Shown here one piece after another: positions 33,722 through 47,433 of a DNA stretch of 64,000 nt. Positions within the stretch are counted from its first letter, which is position 1, and the number at the start of each line of letters is the position of its first letter. The stretch lies in NCBI GenBank assembly GCA_943737045.1, contig CALSFV010000398.1, forward strand, positions 62,001-126,000. Direction: 5' to 3'. The stretch comes from Parapristionchus giblindavisi (Eukaryota; Nematoda; Chromadorea; Rhabditida; Diplogasteridae). The notes beneath the pieces were generated by a model. It was not told where the DNA came from. It saw only the letters and a program-made list of their open reading frames with translations, and did not search any database. The position numbers were made by a program, and so were the translations under genes.

Positions 33722-34321
33722 TTCCATGGATATCTAAGAAAAAAATTGTATATCTTTGCTATAAAAGATATAAATATTTTGTTAACTTGGGTAAGTTTAC
33801 TAAAAAAAATTTAAATTTAAAAAAGTAATAACTTTGATAAAATAAAGACTGATTATATTGGCACAGATTTCGTGTAAAAAAATGGAAATATTTGCGAAAG
33901 AAAAGATCAGTCATCTCGTGCATCGTCATTTGAGCAAGTAATTGCATGATGGCCTCTGGATACAGTAACATGAGATGTACTGTAATTGTAGACATTTATT
34001 GATTTTCATCTGTACCACTTCATTTTGCTTTATCTTAAAATAATCTTCTGACTAGTTTTTTTCAATGTTCATTCATGTAGTGACAAAAGCATTCACTAAT
34101 CTAATAACTGACGATTGCTGAAGATTATTATACAAACTTGACGAATTCCGTCAGCATAGCGAGAAGGAGATTCATTTATCATAAAAAGTTATCGAAAGCA
34201 CAATGATAACACAAACCTCTTTTACGAAAAAATGAAAGGATGAAAAATAGTTAATATTTCATGAATCACTGCATGAGAACCAACAATCTCACAATCAGAG
34301 ATATTTAAAAGCATTACTTTA

Positions 34322-34810
34322 CAGCCCCGCAGAATCTCCTTTCGTGCATGTGATCCCGGCGATCCCCGGGATGACCCCGTGCTCCTCGAATTATTGTGCT
34401 TTCAATATTGAATATCAGGTGTGACAATTGTTACTATTGTTTTCCTCTTTACTTGACCTATTTGATCAAGGAAAGTTTGGAATTTTTGAAAGCTTGTCAA
34501 CTAAATTGTGCTAAGAAATAGAAATGACGAAAAAGTCACTTTGAGATTGATAAAGCCGAACGGTGCGCGAGTTCTTCAATATTATTGCGCGGCATTTGCA
34601 AAAAATTAATATTTTCAATATTTGTTCTCGGGATACGCAATTGATAAAATTCCAAACTTTCTTTGATAAAATAGGTCACGTAAAGAGGAAAACAATAGTA
34701 ACAATTGAAACACCTGATATTCAATATTGAAAGCACAATAATTCGAGGAACACGGGGGGATCCCGGGGATCCCCGGGATCACATGCACGAAAGGAGATTC
34801 TGCGGGGCTG
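34322..34810. mobile_element. 489-bp TA-flanked TIR element (Tc1/mariner-type MITE)
   Basis: It starts CAGCCCCGCAGAATCTCC and ends with the reverse complement; the arms are about 165 bp. TA flanks both sides (34320-34321, 34811-34812). The exact empty site, ACTTTACATAAATT, is present in copy A at about 17099-17112, which proves insertion after duplication. It contains no transposase, only shadow frames. Confidence 0.92.
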
Positions 34811-34886
34811 TACATAAATTTAAAACTGTTCTAGTTGTTCTCTTATCCACTAGGTCATGGGCCACCTATTACATGAAAAGTCATGT

Positions 34887-37483
34887 ACTCACTTGAACCT
34901 CTACAACTGTTCCGATGTACGGCTCTGCCCATTTCAGGTGGACCCTACATATACATGTACTGATTTTGACTCCGCCCATTTAACTTCGCGGGCTTGGACA
35001 CATGCCAACGTGAACACACCCAAAAATCTTTATCAATACTAAAATGAAGATCGTCAGAGTACGCATCTGAAAAGAAACTCCGTAGGTGTTCATCTTCCTC
35101 TGACGGTCGAGTAGATTATCCACAATGGCGTTGATCTTCATCCCTCGATTCTTCAGAATCCAATCACCGAAGTCGATGATGCCCAACGTTCATAGATGCC
35201 TCGGCTGCTGGCTCTGTAACGAATTCGAATGATTTCGAGAGATGACAGAGGGGGAGGGGTAAAGATCAAAGATAAACTTGAATAAGCGACAACAGGACAA
35301 AAGAGGTACAATGCATGCAAATGAAAACAGGAGATCGAAAGAAAGAGGGAAATAAAGTGAAAGACAGAGGGAAATGATACAAGCAGAGAGAGAGAGAGGT
35401 AGAGGCGGCAACATTACGACAGTTCGAAACGTCGGTTATGCGGTGTTACATTTTTCAAAACGTGCGCACGCCGTAACGACGGAGACGCGGCGGAGGGGGT
35501 TACGGCGTGCGCACGTTTTGAAAATGTAACACCACCTTAGGGAACATTTATTGCAGAAATAGAATGTTCGGGAAGGCGGATATTCTGAAACATGGGCGGT
35601 ATTCATGGTTTCAGAGAGAGAGAGAAAATATCGAAATTCAAAGATTTTCAGAAGGGACTGCCGATTTTTAGAAGCGCCGCAGAAACAGACGGATAGAGAC
35701 GGAGGGAGGTAAAGAGGGAGAGACTGAATAAATATTGATCGAAATAAAACTAAATGGACTGTATTCGAACGGAAAGAAGCATACAATGCAAGAGACAGGA
35801 ACAAGATGACGAAAAGATCAAAGATCAACTTAAACAGTCGTGGAACAAGGAGATGACGGAAAACAAGACCAATGATCACAAACAACGAGAACATAAATGA
35901 GAACACGAAAAATGATAATCGGTGATCATATGCAAATTGCTGTGCAATGGATAAAGTTTTAGACAATAGCGGTAAAGTATGCAAGTGGGGAAAGAGATCA
36001 AAGATCAAGTCAAAAGAGGACATAGCAAAATTACAAAACAAGTATAGCAACCAACGTGTACTTTCAATGAAATTGTCGGGAAGAATGGATGATGAACAAC
36101 AATCCATAAGCAATATCGATGGTAGATCATGTTCACGTGCTGTCTTTCCTTCCTTGGACTCTCTCAATTATCCATATTCTCTCACTCTGTCTCTGTCTTT
36201 GTCTGCACTCTCTTCTGTCTGGACACTCTCTCCTCTGATCAAACAATCATCACATAACAATATCATGATACTTTGATCAGAGTGATCTACCGTCGATAGT
36301 GTTTATCCATCATTGATTCCTTCCCTTCTCTGTCATTTCCAAGCCAGATTCAAAAGAGGCGCGTGCTATCCTCTCCATACCTTTTCTGCATTCCTATACC
36401 TTTCTGTCATTCTAGATCTCCATCGCTCTAATCATTCCTCCATACATTGTACATTTGTTGCCTATCCAGTCACCCATTGAATTCCACTTTTTTCATATGA
36501 TTCATTGCCTTATGAAAACCACGACTCCCTATTCTTCCGTCATCTCCTTGTTCCACGACTGTTCAAGTTGATCTTTGATCTTTTCGTCATCTTGTTCCTG
36601 TCTCTTGCATTGTATTCTTCTTTCCATTCGAATACAGTCCATTTAGTTGTATTTCTATCAATACTTATACAGTCTCACTCTCTTTACCTCCCTCTGTCTC
36701 TATCCTTCTATTTCGGCAGTCCCTTCTGAAAATCTTTGAATTTCGATATTTTCTCTCTCTCTGAAACCATGAATACCGCCCATGTTCCAGAATTTCCGCT
36801 TTCCCGAACGTTCTATTTCTGAAATCGATGCTTTCGAACCGACGTTTCGGACTGTCTTAGCCTCAACCTCTCTATGCTTTTATCATTTCGCTCTGCTTTT
36901 CCCTTTCCTTTATCCTTCTCTATCGACCTCCTGTTTTCATTTGCATACATCGTGCTTTTGTTGTCTATCCATTCACCCATTATATTCCTATTTGCATAAT
37001 ATTCATTATATTATGAAGCCTGGTGTTCCTATTCTGTTAATTTCATTTGATGTTTTCAATTGTCTTGCTCGCTTTCCTGTTGTCGCTTATTCAAGTTGAT
37101 CTTTGATCTTTAACCCCCCCCCCTCCCCATCTCTCGAAATCATTCGAATTTTTTACAGTGCCAGCAGCCGAGGCATCTATGAACGTTGGGCATCATCGAC
37201 TTCGGTGATTGGATTCTGAAGAATCGAGGGATGAAGATCAACGCCATTGTGGATAATCTACTCGACCATCAGAGGAAGATGAACACCTACGGAGTTTCTT
37301 TTCAGATGCGTACTCTGACGATCTTCTTTTTAGTATTGATAAAGATTTTTGGGTGTGTTCACGTTGGCATGTGTCCAAGCCCGCGAAGTTAAATGGGCGG
37401 ATTCAAAATCAGTATATGTACGTGTAGGGTCCACCTGAAGGGCGGAGCCACACATCGAGACAGTTGTAGAGTTTCAAGTGAGT
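34887..37483. repeat. Giant inverted repeat, copy B
   Basis: Arms at about 34887-35860 and 36535-37483, the same structure as at 17178-19976. The loop is shorter because the 192-bp MITE is missing. Confidence 0.8.
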
Positions 37484-37886
37484 ATATGCAGATCCTTTGA
37501 CTTCTCATAGAATAGCATGGAGATGAACTAGAAATCCGAACTGTTGGTCGGCATGAAAGTTCAATCCCCCGAGCAGTATTGCATTTATGTAAGCTATGAA
37601 TATGCTCAATTTCAGTTGAAACTCAATATTTATTCTCGGTAATCTTCGCACGAACGACTACTATAATAACAGAGATAGAAACAGAAATGAAATTTAAAGA
37701 AAGTTAATTGTGTAAACTCTAAGATCATCATATGCTTTACAGTGATTACACATGCGGGGGTAAGATTCAATCTAAATCAGGAATCAGGATAAGGAATGAC
37801 TAAACGTATAATATTCCGATACAAATAGAAACTGCATGTTTGAAACCGGACAAAGTATACAAATAAATTAGAACGAAACGATTCAA

Positions 37887-40800
37887 TCAATAATATTGTC
37901 CGCTACCGTAACCAGGTTGAGATCCGTAATTGGGAGGATAGGCTCTGTACTGGCCAGACTGATCATAGTATCCTTGTGGTTGTTGCTGCTGTGGTCTAGG
38001 TGGTAGATGAGCAGGTGGTTGTTGAGCGTAGTGCTGTTGTTGTTGTTGTGGCTGGCCACTGTTCCACTGTCCGCCAGTGGCGATAGCGCTCGCCGCGCCA
38101 TAATAGTCCTGGCCAGCCGCGGGCGCTGGTGCCTTGGGGGCGGCATGCGCCTGTGCAGCCGCAGCGAGATGAGGTTGGGCGGGCGGTGTCGCCTTGTTCC
38201 TCACAGCCCATTGCTGACGAATCTTCTCCATACGCTCTTGCTACAAAGAAATATTATATTATTATTAATATTATTTAATGATTCAATATTGATTCATTAT
38301 GTATAATAAAATAAAAAAGTTTAAAAAATATAATAAAATTGCTGTATCCAACACACCAATCCAACTCGGTGATTTCATGTTTTTGCAATTAGACATATGA
38401 AACTTTCTAAAACTTTTTTCAGTACACAACGCATTGCCTGTTTAATCTATAAAAACATACATGTGCTATCTGCCTCGCATCGGGACTGTCAGCTGCAGAG
38501 GGAGCAGCAGGCTGAAATATATAATATTAAAACGATTGTCTATTTGACCGTTATTTGTGGAGTGGTCAAGAATTAGCCAGAAACTTTAAAAAAAGAAAAT
38601 CCGACTCATGATGACTACTGACCTGCTGACTCGGTTGCGCAGCTGGAGGCGCGGCTGGCGCTGCCTTGGACGCGGGCGTCGGTGCAGCAGCAGTAGTGCT
38701 CTTCCCGTCGAACATCTCCTCCAGACTGTCCCAGTCATCGTCGATAGTGATCTGCAATCAATCGATATAATCTATCGATAATCCATGATTCAATCGCTCG
38801 TACCTCTTCAATAACACGATTGGCCGCGGGAGGTGCGGCTGGCGCCTTAGCGACAGGAGCAGGAGCGCGCTGCTGTTGCTGTGGAGGCTGTTGTTGTTGA
38901 GGTTGTTGTTGTTGCACAGGTGGAGTAGCACCAGCCGCGACTCCTCCATTCGGTCTACCATAATCGGGTGGCATCGGTCGTCGGCCCTCATACTCCATTG
39001 ATCGGGACTGAGGCTGCAGTGAGCGGTCGTACGCGGCCATTGCAGCCGCACGCTGGTCGCGCGGATCGGCGGACGCGGATGGAGGAACGCCCATTCTTGG
39101 ATCCATACGAGGATCGGCACGCGGGTCACGGTACGCGTCGCGCGGATCACGCGTATCGTACGCGGAGGTAGGCGGACGAGCGGCGGGAGCCGGAGCGGGC
39201 GCGCGTCCATACGGGTCGTCATAGTACCGAGCGCGTGGGTCACGCGGATCGAGCCCGGGCGGAAGCGGTGCGGACGCACGCGGATCTCCTCTCAAATCCT
39301 CATATCGAGCAAGCATCCGCGGATCGGAACGAGGATCCATGCGCGGATCGTGGTAGCCGCCAGGTGGACGCGACGGAAGCGGAGCAGGTCCTCGCGGATC
39401 GTACGCGCGCGGATCACGCGGATCAGGACGACGATCACCCTCGTACATGTACGATGATGTAGGACCGTACGGCTGCAAAATTTAACGATTGATATACAGG
39501 AAATTAGATTCTTGTCATTAGCAAGTTGCCAACAGCAGAGTCATACGAGAGCAATCTTTGCCGCTGGAAATTAAAATCGGGTGGTTGGGAGGCAAATCTT
39601 CATTTTTGAATGAATTTTGGCTAATATTTTTTTCATTTTTGAGCAAAATCGGGTGGATCGTGTGCAAAAACCGGGATGTTTCTTGCCGCTAGCGACAATA
39701 CCGCCCACGTATGAGCAAAGTGTACTACTACTCACATCTCGTCTATCGTACGCGGATGGTGGTGGGGGTCGAGCGGCGGCCAATGGAGGGCCACGACGAA
39801 TCGAATCCAGCTGGTTCTTGATGCTCAATAGCATATCCTCAATGTCCGATGGAACTGCAAACAATCAGTGATTAAACCGTGTGACGTATTATAGCCAAGT
39901 ATCATTTTTTATTATTTATTATTTATTTATCGTACACCACAAGGGTGCTTCATTAAGAACAAAATATTGGAAAATATGCGTGTACACATAAATTACGTGA
40001 AATTATCACACTCACTTCTTTGGGGCGCGCCACGTTGAGGCGGAGGTGCGTCTCGAGGTGAACGCGCGTACGGATCCGCGTAACCCGCGGGCGGCGCTCT
40101 CGCGGATGCTCCGTACGGAGAGGCACCATGAGACGGCTGGTGAGGCTGACCGGGAGACGAGACGCCAATGCCAAAGTCCTACAAGAACACGCAATCAATA
40201 GTTCAAATGCAATGCGCCCAAAGCTACCGTAACCAACTAAGATACAGTACCTGTAGATTGATAGATGGCTTTGCAGCGGCGGTAGACGGCTGTCCTCCGA
40301 CCATATCGATCAACTGCTTGAGCATATCCTGCGTGTTCTCGCCACGCTCTGTTAGGCCGACCTTAACCAGTTGGTGATGAGGAGATCAAAGATCAAAAAT
40401 AATGAGGAATTCAAAGGTACTGAAATTAGGGATTAAGGATACGGAATAAGGACAGAGGGATTACAGATTGGGACATGCTCAAAAATCTATGGAATAATTC
40501 ATCAATATTTTAGTCCATCTAGGATTTCTCTAATAGGTAAGTAGAGCTATGGTAAATATAGTACAGGGAACCGGACACATACTCAACGAGATCTTATTCT
40601 AAGTGATCTAATTGTAAGTGAGTGGTCTATGCGTCTTGTATTGTGATAAGGTCCAATCGATAACGCCACGGCCCATAACTACCGTACCTCTTCATAAATC
40701 TTCTCTATATCCCTCTGCGTCATCTGTGTGCCTCTCTCAGCTTCCTGTTGGAGGGCCACGAGTACACCGAGTAGCTTCCGCTTCGATGACTCCGGATCAT

Positions 40801-43800
40801 CCGGAATGCGCGCACGCGTCGCGGCCGGAGCGGCAGCACGAGATGCGCTGAACATTGTTCATATTAATCATCATACATTTTTATAACGTGTTCATATCAT
40901 ACATTTTTCCATATTATTATGTTCTTAAAAATTTCAAACACAACTCATTTTTAGACTCTTTCTTTATAATCTCAGAAATTTGAGAATGCACAGAAAAGTT
41001 AATATTTTTCTTTATTTTTAAATACTGAACAGTCAACCAATAATCCAATAAAAAAAACAATTCCATACCTTTCATCATAGATGGGCTCATAGGCGGGCGT
41101 GGGCGTGACGACGCGGTCGGCCGCACTCGGCGCGGCCACTGGCGTCAGCGGTTGCACCTGCGGAGACGCGGTACCTGTGAAAGATAGTTCGTTCGTTCGA
41201 AAGTTCGAAAGTGAAAGTTCGATAATATTATCGTTTATTATTATTATTATTCATAGGTCGAAAAGTATGCTACAAAGTACCAAGTCTGACCGCATTTTGA
41301 GCCAAAATTTCCTAAAAATCGAAAAACTTGACCGCATTTTGAAAAGCGCTAGCCTAGCTATTCGACCTATGTTATTATTATTATTATTATTAATATTATT
41401 ATTAATGTATTTTAAAAATAAAAGCCATACTCGGCTTGACCACAGCGTCCTGCAGATTGCCAATCTTGGCGAGGAAGGCGGCCGTCTGTATCTCCCAGTC
41501 CTCTTTAGGCGCAGCGCCTCCCAGCGCTCCAATCGATATTCCTCCACTGGAGCGATGATGATGGGACGAGGAGTCTCTGAATGAACAAATCAATCGATAA
41601 GCGGAAGATATACGGTACCACACGACCGTACATCATCTCCCCGTTCCCTATTACGGTAATCTCACTCTAGAGAATACTGTAATTGGGACACGCAAATCAA
41701 CCATTTTTCGGAATAAATTGTAGGGGAAATCATGAAGATTAAGGAGGTATTTATTTCATCAAATCAAATACAATGTGGAGATTAAAATAAATGCAAAAAG
41801 CACAAATGATTCGTAATTTACAACACACAAACGACAGATAAAATCAAAACAAGCTCCGCCCACCTTCTATCCCTACTCGAACTCCTACTACGTCTTCGCT
41901 TCCTCGACGGTGATGGACTTCGTCTGCCTCTGCGCTCATGACTACGCTCACGACGTTCCTGTCACAATACGCACAGTTACAATGACAAATCAACATTTGA
42001 AATGAATGACAATTTATTTTTGACAATGACAATTCCATCTTGATCAATGGTTAGCATTGGCAAATAAGTAAGTATTCACTAACTCGTCTGCGCCTCTCCT
42101 CTTCCTCCTTCCGCTCTCTTCTTCTCTTCTCCATCTCTCGTTCCTTCTCCTTCTCAATCTCCCTATCCTTCGCCTTCCTCTCACTCTCCTTCATCTTCGT
42201 CATCTCCTTCGCTCGCTCCATCGCCTTCTGCAATAGTCTTAGTTACCGTAATCGATCGATAATATCTACCGTAACCCCGAACCCCAACCCACCTCCCGCT
42301 GTGCATCACGCGGATCATCCCCCTTCGACTTGTCTGATCTGCTCCGATCTCGGCTGAATCAATCAATAATGTTCATTGAATCAATCGATAATCTCTCCAC
42401 TCACTCTTTTCCTCTACTCTCTCGATCTCTCTGCTTCTCATCCTTCTTTGACGGTGTATCAGGTGGTGAGAGATCAATGATCATGGGCGACTCGCCGCCC
42501 ACTTCCGGACGTTGCGATAGCTCCTTCAGTACACCATAACTAGGAGGCGGAACACCCTGAAGAAGGACCACCTATTCAATCTGATTTAATCAATCAATCA
42601 ATCAATAAATCAATAACAATGCACAGAGACAACGACAAAGTGCTCAAAGCTACCGTAGGCTGTGGAGGAGGTACGCCGCCAAAGTCGGGCTGCGCAGGCG
42701 CTGCAGACGCGCCAGCCGCCCTCATTGGCTCAAACGTGGGAGGCTCCCACTTGTCACGCTTCTACACAAAGTATCATGGATAATAGGAATAGTTTTAAAA
42801 ACAAAGTAAAATAGCAATACTATTTATCGATAAGAATAAGAATAAGAATCGATTGACAAATGTCTGCAGCTTTTTATTTTCTTAATCCAAGAGAAACTAA
42901 TGGTTGATTTCGCTCCACTAATTTACATTTATATGAGTAAATTTGAATGTTTATCATGATGTATTTCTATTATAATAACAGTAATCAACAATTCTCACCA
43001 TCGGCTCTGGACTGCGACTCCTACTACGACTGCGGCTGCGCTTTCGACGATGAGACGGCGAACGAGATCTGAATGAATGATATTTATCTAATCAATAAAT
43101 GAAAAATTAATAAATCAATTGGTATACCTTGACCGGCCTCTATCCCTCGAATCATTTCGTCTTCTGCGGCGATCGCGAGATCTAAAAGTTAAGATTATTT
43201 TAATCAATAGAAAAAAAACAATATTTTCCAGATTGTCAAAGCACGCTGCATACCTGCTGCGACCACGGCGTCCATTGCGATCGGGCGAGCGCGAGCGAGA
43301 GCGACTGCGCGAATAACTGCGTGAGTCGTCGCGGTCTCGCGAGTACGACCGCGAACGCGAGGAACCGCGACGCAGATTGGATGAGGGACGAGGCGGTGAC
43401 GGTGTGCGGCATTCTGAACGAGAACGATTTATCGGTAAATTCATTGCACAAGCACGACATCACAACAGCAATCGATATTCAGATGATGCTCAATAGATAG
43501 CACAGAGTATGTACCCGGTAGTTTCCGCCACGACTGATCGAGTACGGTGACGTACTGCGGCCAGAGACGCTGAATGGTCGCCGCGTTCAGGTAGCACTTC
43601 AGGCGCGACTGGATCACTGGAGGCGGCTTGTCACGCTGCAAAATAGACATGATCAATAGTAATATTTTCCCCTTAAATATGCTCGTACCAGCTGAATCTG
43701 CTTGGCAAACTGCTCGAGCAGCACTTCTCTATTGACCAGATCCGTCTCGTCCTCGACCGTCTTGTGGTACAGCTTGTAGTTACGGAACTGTAATCAATCA

Positions 43801-46800
43801 ATCAATAATTCCAACCAATACCACCAATACGAAAGGTAGAATGCAATATTTTTAAAGAAAAAAAAACAGAAAATGCAACGAGAGGTAGCCAAAGTAATAA
43901 CCAACCAGATAGGCTATCCGATGACTGGATGTGGTCATGTGCTTGAGCATGTCCGTGGGCGTGCTCCAGTAACTGCACATCGAGCAGTACATCGTCGTCA
44001 GATCAGCGCTGTCCACGCAGACAACCTGCAAAGAAGAATATGAACCGTGAATGTTTGGTACCGAATCCCCAAATGCCCAATCCTACCTCGTAGAGATACT
44101 CCATGCCTAGAACGCCAATGGTCGCGGCACACAGACGTGAGAATCGCGCAGGTCGCTCCTCTTCAGGGGCCAACTCAGTACCTTGTCGCCACACTAAACA
44201 CATCATTAGTTAATTTTCTACATCATTTAAATTGCTTGTTTCTGTAACAGCCAACATCACCAATAAAATACAAGTGGTTGAAACAATGCCAAAGTTTACA
44301 CCAATATGTACAACAAATGATCTTCTTGGTTTACGCCACCTCTTCTTCTTATGGCATTACGGGATACAGCAAACACAATAATCCTGCTGAGACTCATTAT
44401 ATCCAAGACAACAAAAAATACTCACTGTATTCCACAAGCATGGCACGCGACTGGATGATCTGTGGATTGGTCACGTACATGTCCGGCTGGGCTCCGGCTA
44501 GACTAGGTCGTTCGAAATCCGCCAGGCGCCGTGGCCAGCCCCTGGCGCCACTAGGCGACGGCGTGCGATCGCGCTTGATATGAGACGGATACACCGGCAT
44601 CGCGTCCACTTTGGGCACATACGTGTTCAGTACCGGTTTCGGGCCGACCATATCCATGACGCTGCAGCCCATGCCCATGGCACCTGTGCCAAGCATTCCG
44701 GGAGGGGGTACGGTGAGCGAGGGCGGAGGGATGCTCATCGATCCGGGGCCAATCAGCGGTGGTGGTATGGAGGGCGTGAACGCTGGATAGCCCATCGTCA
44801 TGGACGGAGGTGGTACGCTCGTGTTCTGGACGAACGACGAGATGGACGTAGGCAGTGGTAGGATGGGCGTGTTCTGGTGCAGTGGGAGTGGCGTTGGTTG
44901 GGGCAGCGACTGTGGTGGTACAGATGCCAACATGTTCCTACCCGGAATGACCAGTTTGGGTTCCGGGATCGATTGCTTCGTTTGAGCACGCAGCTTCTCC
45001 AGCTGCGCAGCCAACTCTTGTTTCTTTTCCAGCAGCGCCTTGATGCCCGGATCGTTCGCCTGAAATAGTCAAACAGTTCGGGATTGCATGGATTGGAGTG
45101 CAAAGTGATACGGTAGACGACTGACAACAATTTGCGTCTTCTTCAAATCCATCATCTCCTTCTGCTTCTGGAAGTCTGCGAGTGCGGCCTTGGACATGGC
45201 CAGCTTCCGGAGACGCTCTCGTTCAGCCGCCATCGCAGCCGTCTTCTCTTGCAATATCTGCTGCTCCTTTCGACGCTCCTCATCGCGTTCACGCGCCTGA
45301 AACTCGCTCAAATATGATGGCTATTCGAGGGGGGGGGGGGTACTGTAGTCGTAGTTGGAGGACTTTAATCTGTGCTTCCATCACACCAAATACTAAAAGA
45401 TTTACTGTCTAACCCGTTTGGCCTCCTCCTCCTTCAGTTTTCGTCGCTCCTCATCCTTTCGCTTGCGTTCTTCGACCGCTTTCGATCGAGCCTCTTCCAT
45501 CTTCTTCGCCGTCTCCCGCTGGCGCTGCTTGATCTCCGATTCTTTCTGTCGCCGCTCACATTCGCCAATCTGAATGCGCGATTATTATTGATCAATACGG
45601 TAAAGGGGGTGTGTTTCAGACGATGGGCGGCTGGACACTTACACAACCACTCACACGCACGATAATATCACAAAACCTACCGGATCATAGACCGCGATAC
45701 AATACTCGGTGGGAGGGCCGACGTCCTTCAGCAGATTTGCCAGTATCTGAAGAGAGCGTGACTGGTTATTTTCGTGGTGGTGGTGGAAATCAGGGGAGGG
45801 AACCACAAATACAATATAGCAACCTTTCTGCGCTCCTTGCCTTCATCATTGCCAGTAAGCCTCTCCAGATCCAATATCGTCTGCGGGTGGTGCTTGTTCT
45901 GGGAAACAAAGCAATGAGAGATAATACAAGTGAGGAAAGTTGAAAAGAGCAATCAAGCAGAGAAAGGCTATGATTAATCATAATTGAATGCTTCACAGTT
46001 GATCGTAATTCATAGGGCTCAATATTCTCAACATAATTGAAACTGGGGCTCTGAAGCTATTTATATAAAGAACAATACGATAAATATGAATATAGGATTA
46101 TGAAATTTTAAAATTAAACGATCTACCACTCAATAAATGTCTGTGAATACCCGTACCACATATGCGATAACGTGTGAGTAGCTTCGAACATGATCCTCGA
46201 GAACTTGTGCGCGTTTTCCCACGTCAATCGCGCACACTCGACAGAAGAAATGCGGAGTGAAATCCTGCAACACACATACAGTTGATTTGGATGTGTGTAC
46301 GCAGGGGATGTGCGTACGATTATAGAATAAGTTAAGACTAAACAATGATAAACAGGGACATGAAGAAATGAAAATGATGGGCCTAGAGACCGCACAACAA
46401 GTGAAACTCATTCATAGTAACTTGCCATAAGTGACCAGAACAACATTGTAAGGAAACGGATATAGAATACTCTATAATATAGAATACTCTATAATTTGTA
46501 AATGTAAACAACCAGCTTTGAGGACTCTTGCTGCACGGAAACAAACCTCCTCATTCAACTGCGTTTGCAGCATCTTCTCATCGCTCCTCTTCTCGACGAG
46601 CTCATCGAGACCAATCACACTCAGAACGAGATCATGGCAACCATCACGGGCATTCCATCTCCATGTCACCTTCTGCAATAGAAAGAAATAGGGAACAATG
46701 ACAATTGATGGTATCAAATTAAGATTAAAAAGGTTTAAAAAAGAAAATTAATTCACAAAAACAATATCGTTAAAGCGACAAATTACCTTAGCAGGGTCCT

Positions 46801-47389
46801 TTTGCAGAAACGGTTTAACCGTGTATGTAGAAGAAAGCGGAGAGAAATACAGCGGCGCTGAATAAGAATTAGGAGTCAACAAAAAAAAACTACAATACAA
46901 CATGAAACAAGTATTCTAATACTATTGTCAGGTTGATATGGATAAAAGAGGATCTGGCACAAAAATCTTTATACATCCTCGTCGATTTCAATATGACAGA
47001 GAAAAAAGTTGCACAAGGATGAGGCCTTATATTCTTACAGAATTGGTTAGCGGCAAAGGCCTTGACGCGTCGATGATGCTCCTCCGATCCCACGTGCTTC
47101 TCCCAGATATCCTCTGCGAGGCAGTCAATTCGTGCCACTAGGCACGCTTCGCACGCCTGCAGACATACACATCATGTCAACACTTTCATGGGTATGCAAG
47201 GCCATTCAAAAACTTGCTCGTAATGCCGACTAGGAGAGGCAAAAGATGACACAAACTAGGCCTAGAGAAATGTAAAGACGTAGCATATGCAAAAAGAGAT
47301 ACAATACAAAAAATAGAGTAGTAGCGCCTCAACTACAAAATGTGTCTTGCAAAAAAATAGTGACAGGAGCAATGGAATCGATATCGATG

Positions 47390-47433
<44 letters not shown>

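Larger units (their letters stand above)
31789..34070. repeat. Inverted-repeat arms around secreted gene B
   Basis: The sequence at about 31789-31966 is the reverse complement of about 33893-34068 (shared pieces: CAATAAATGTCTACAATTAC, CAGAGGCCATCAT, TGCTCAAA). The arms are about 175 bp with 1.9 kb between them. The secreted-protein gene lies inside. Confidence 0.7.
31738..40968. repeat. Segmental duplication, copy B (ancestral side)
   Basis: Co-linear with 14607-23471. On the right it continues without a break into the intact zinc-finger/RS gene, so B is the source and A the copy. B differs by a 489-bp TA-flanked insertion (34322-34810), an extra ~90 bp in the left inverted arm, absence of the MITE at 18829-19020, and a shorter poly-Gln tract. 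Confidence 0.9.

Noticed and set aside
34536..34815. Two 66-codon frames in the middle of copy B
   Set aside because: Both lie inside the TA-flanked MITE and are absent from copy A.
35436..36167. 243-codon minus-strand frame in the giant inverted repeat
   Set aside because: It crosses a hairpin and pyrimidine-rich repeats; in copy A it is broken into two frames by small indels, so there is no sign of constraint.
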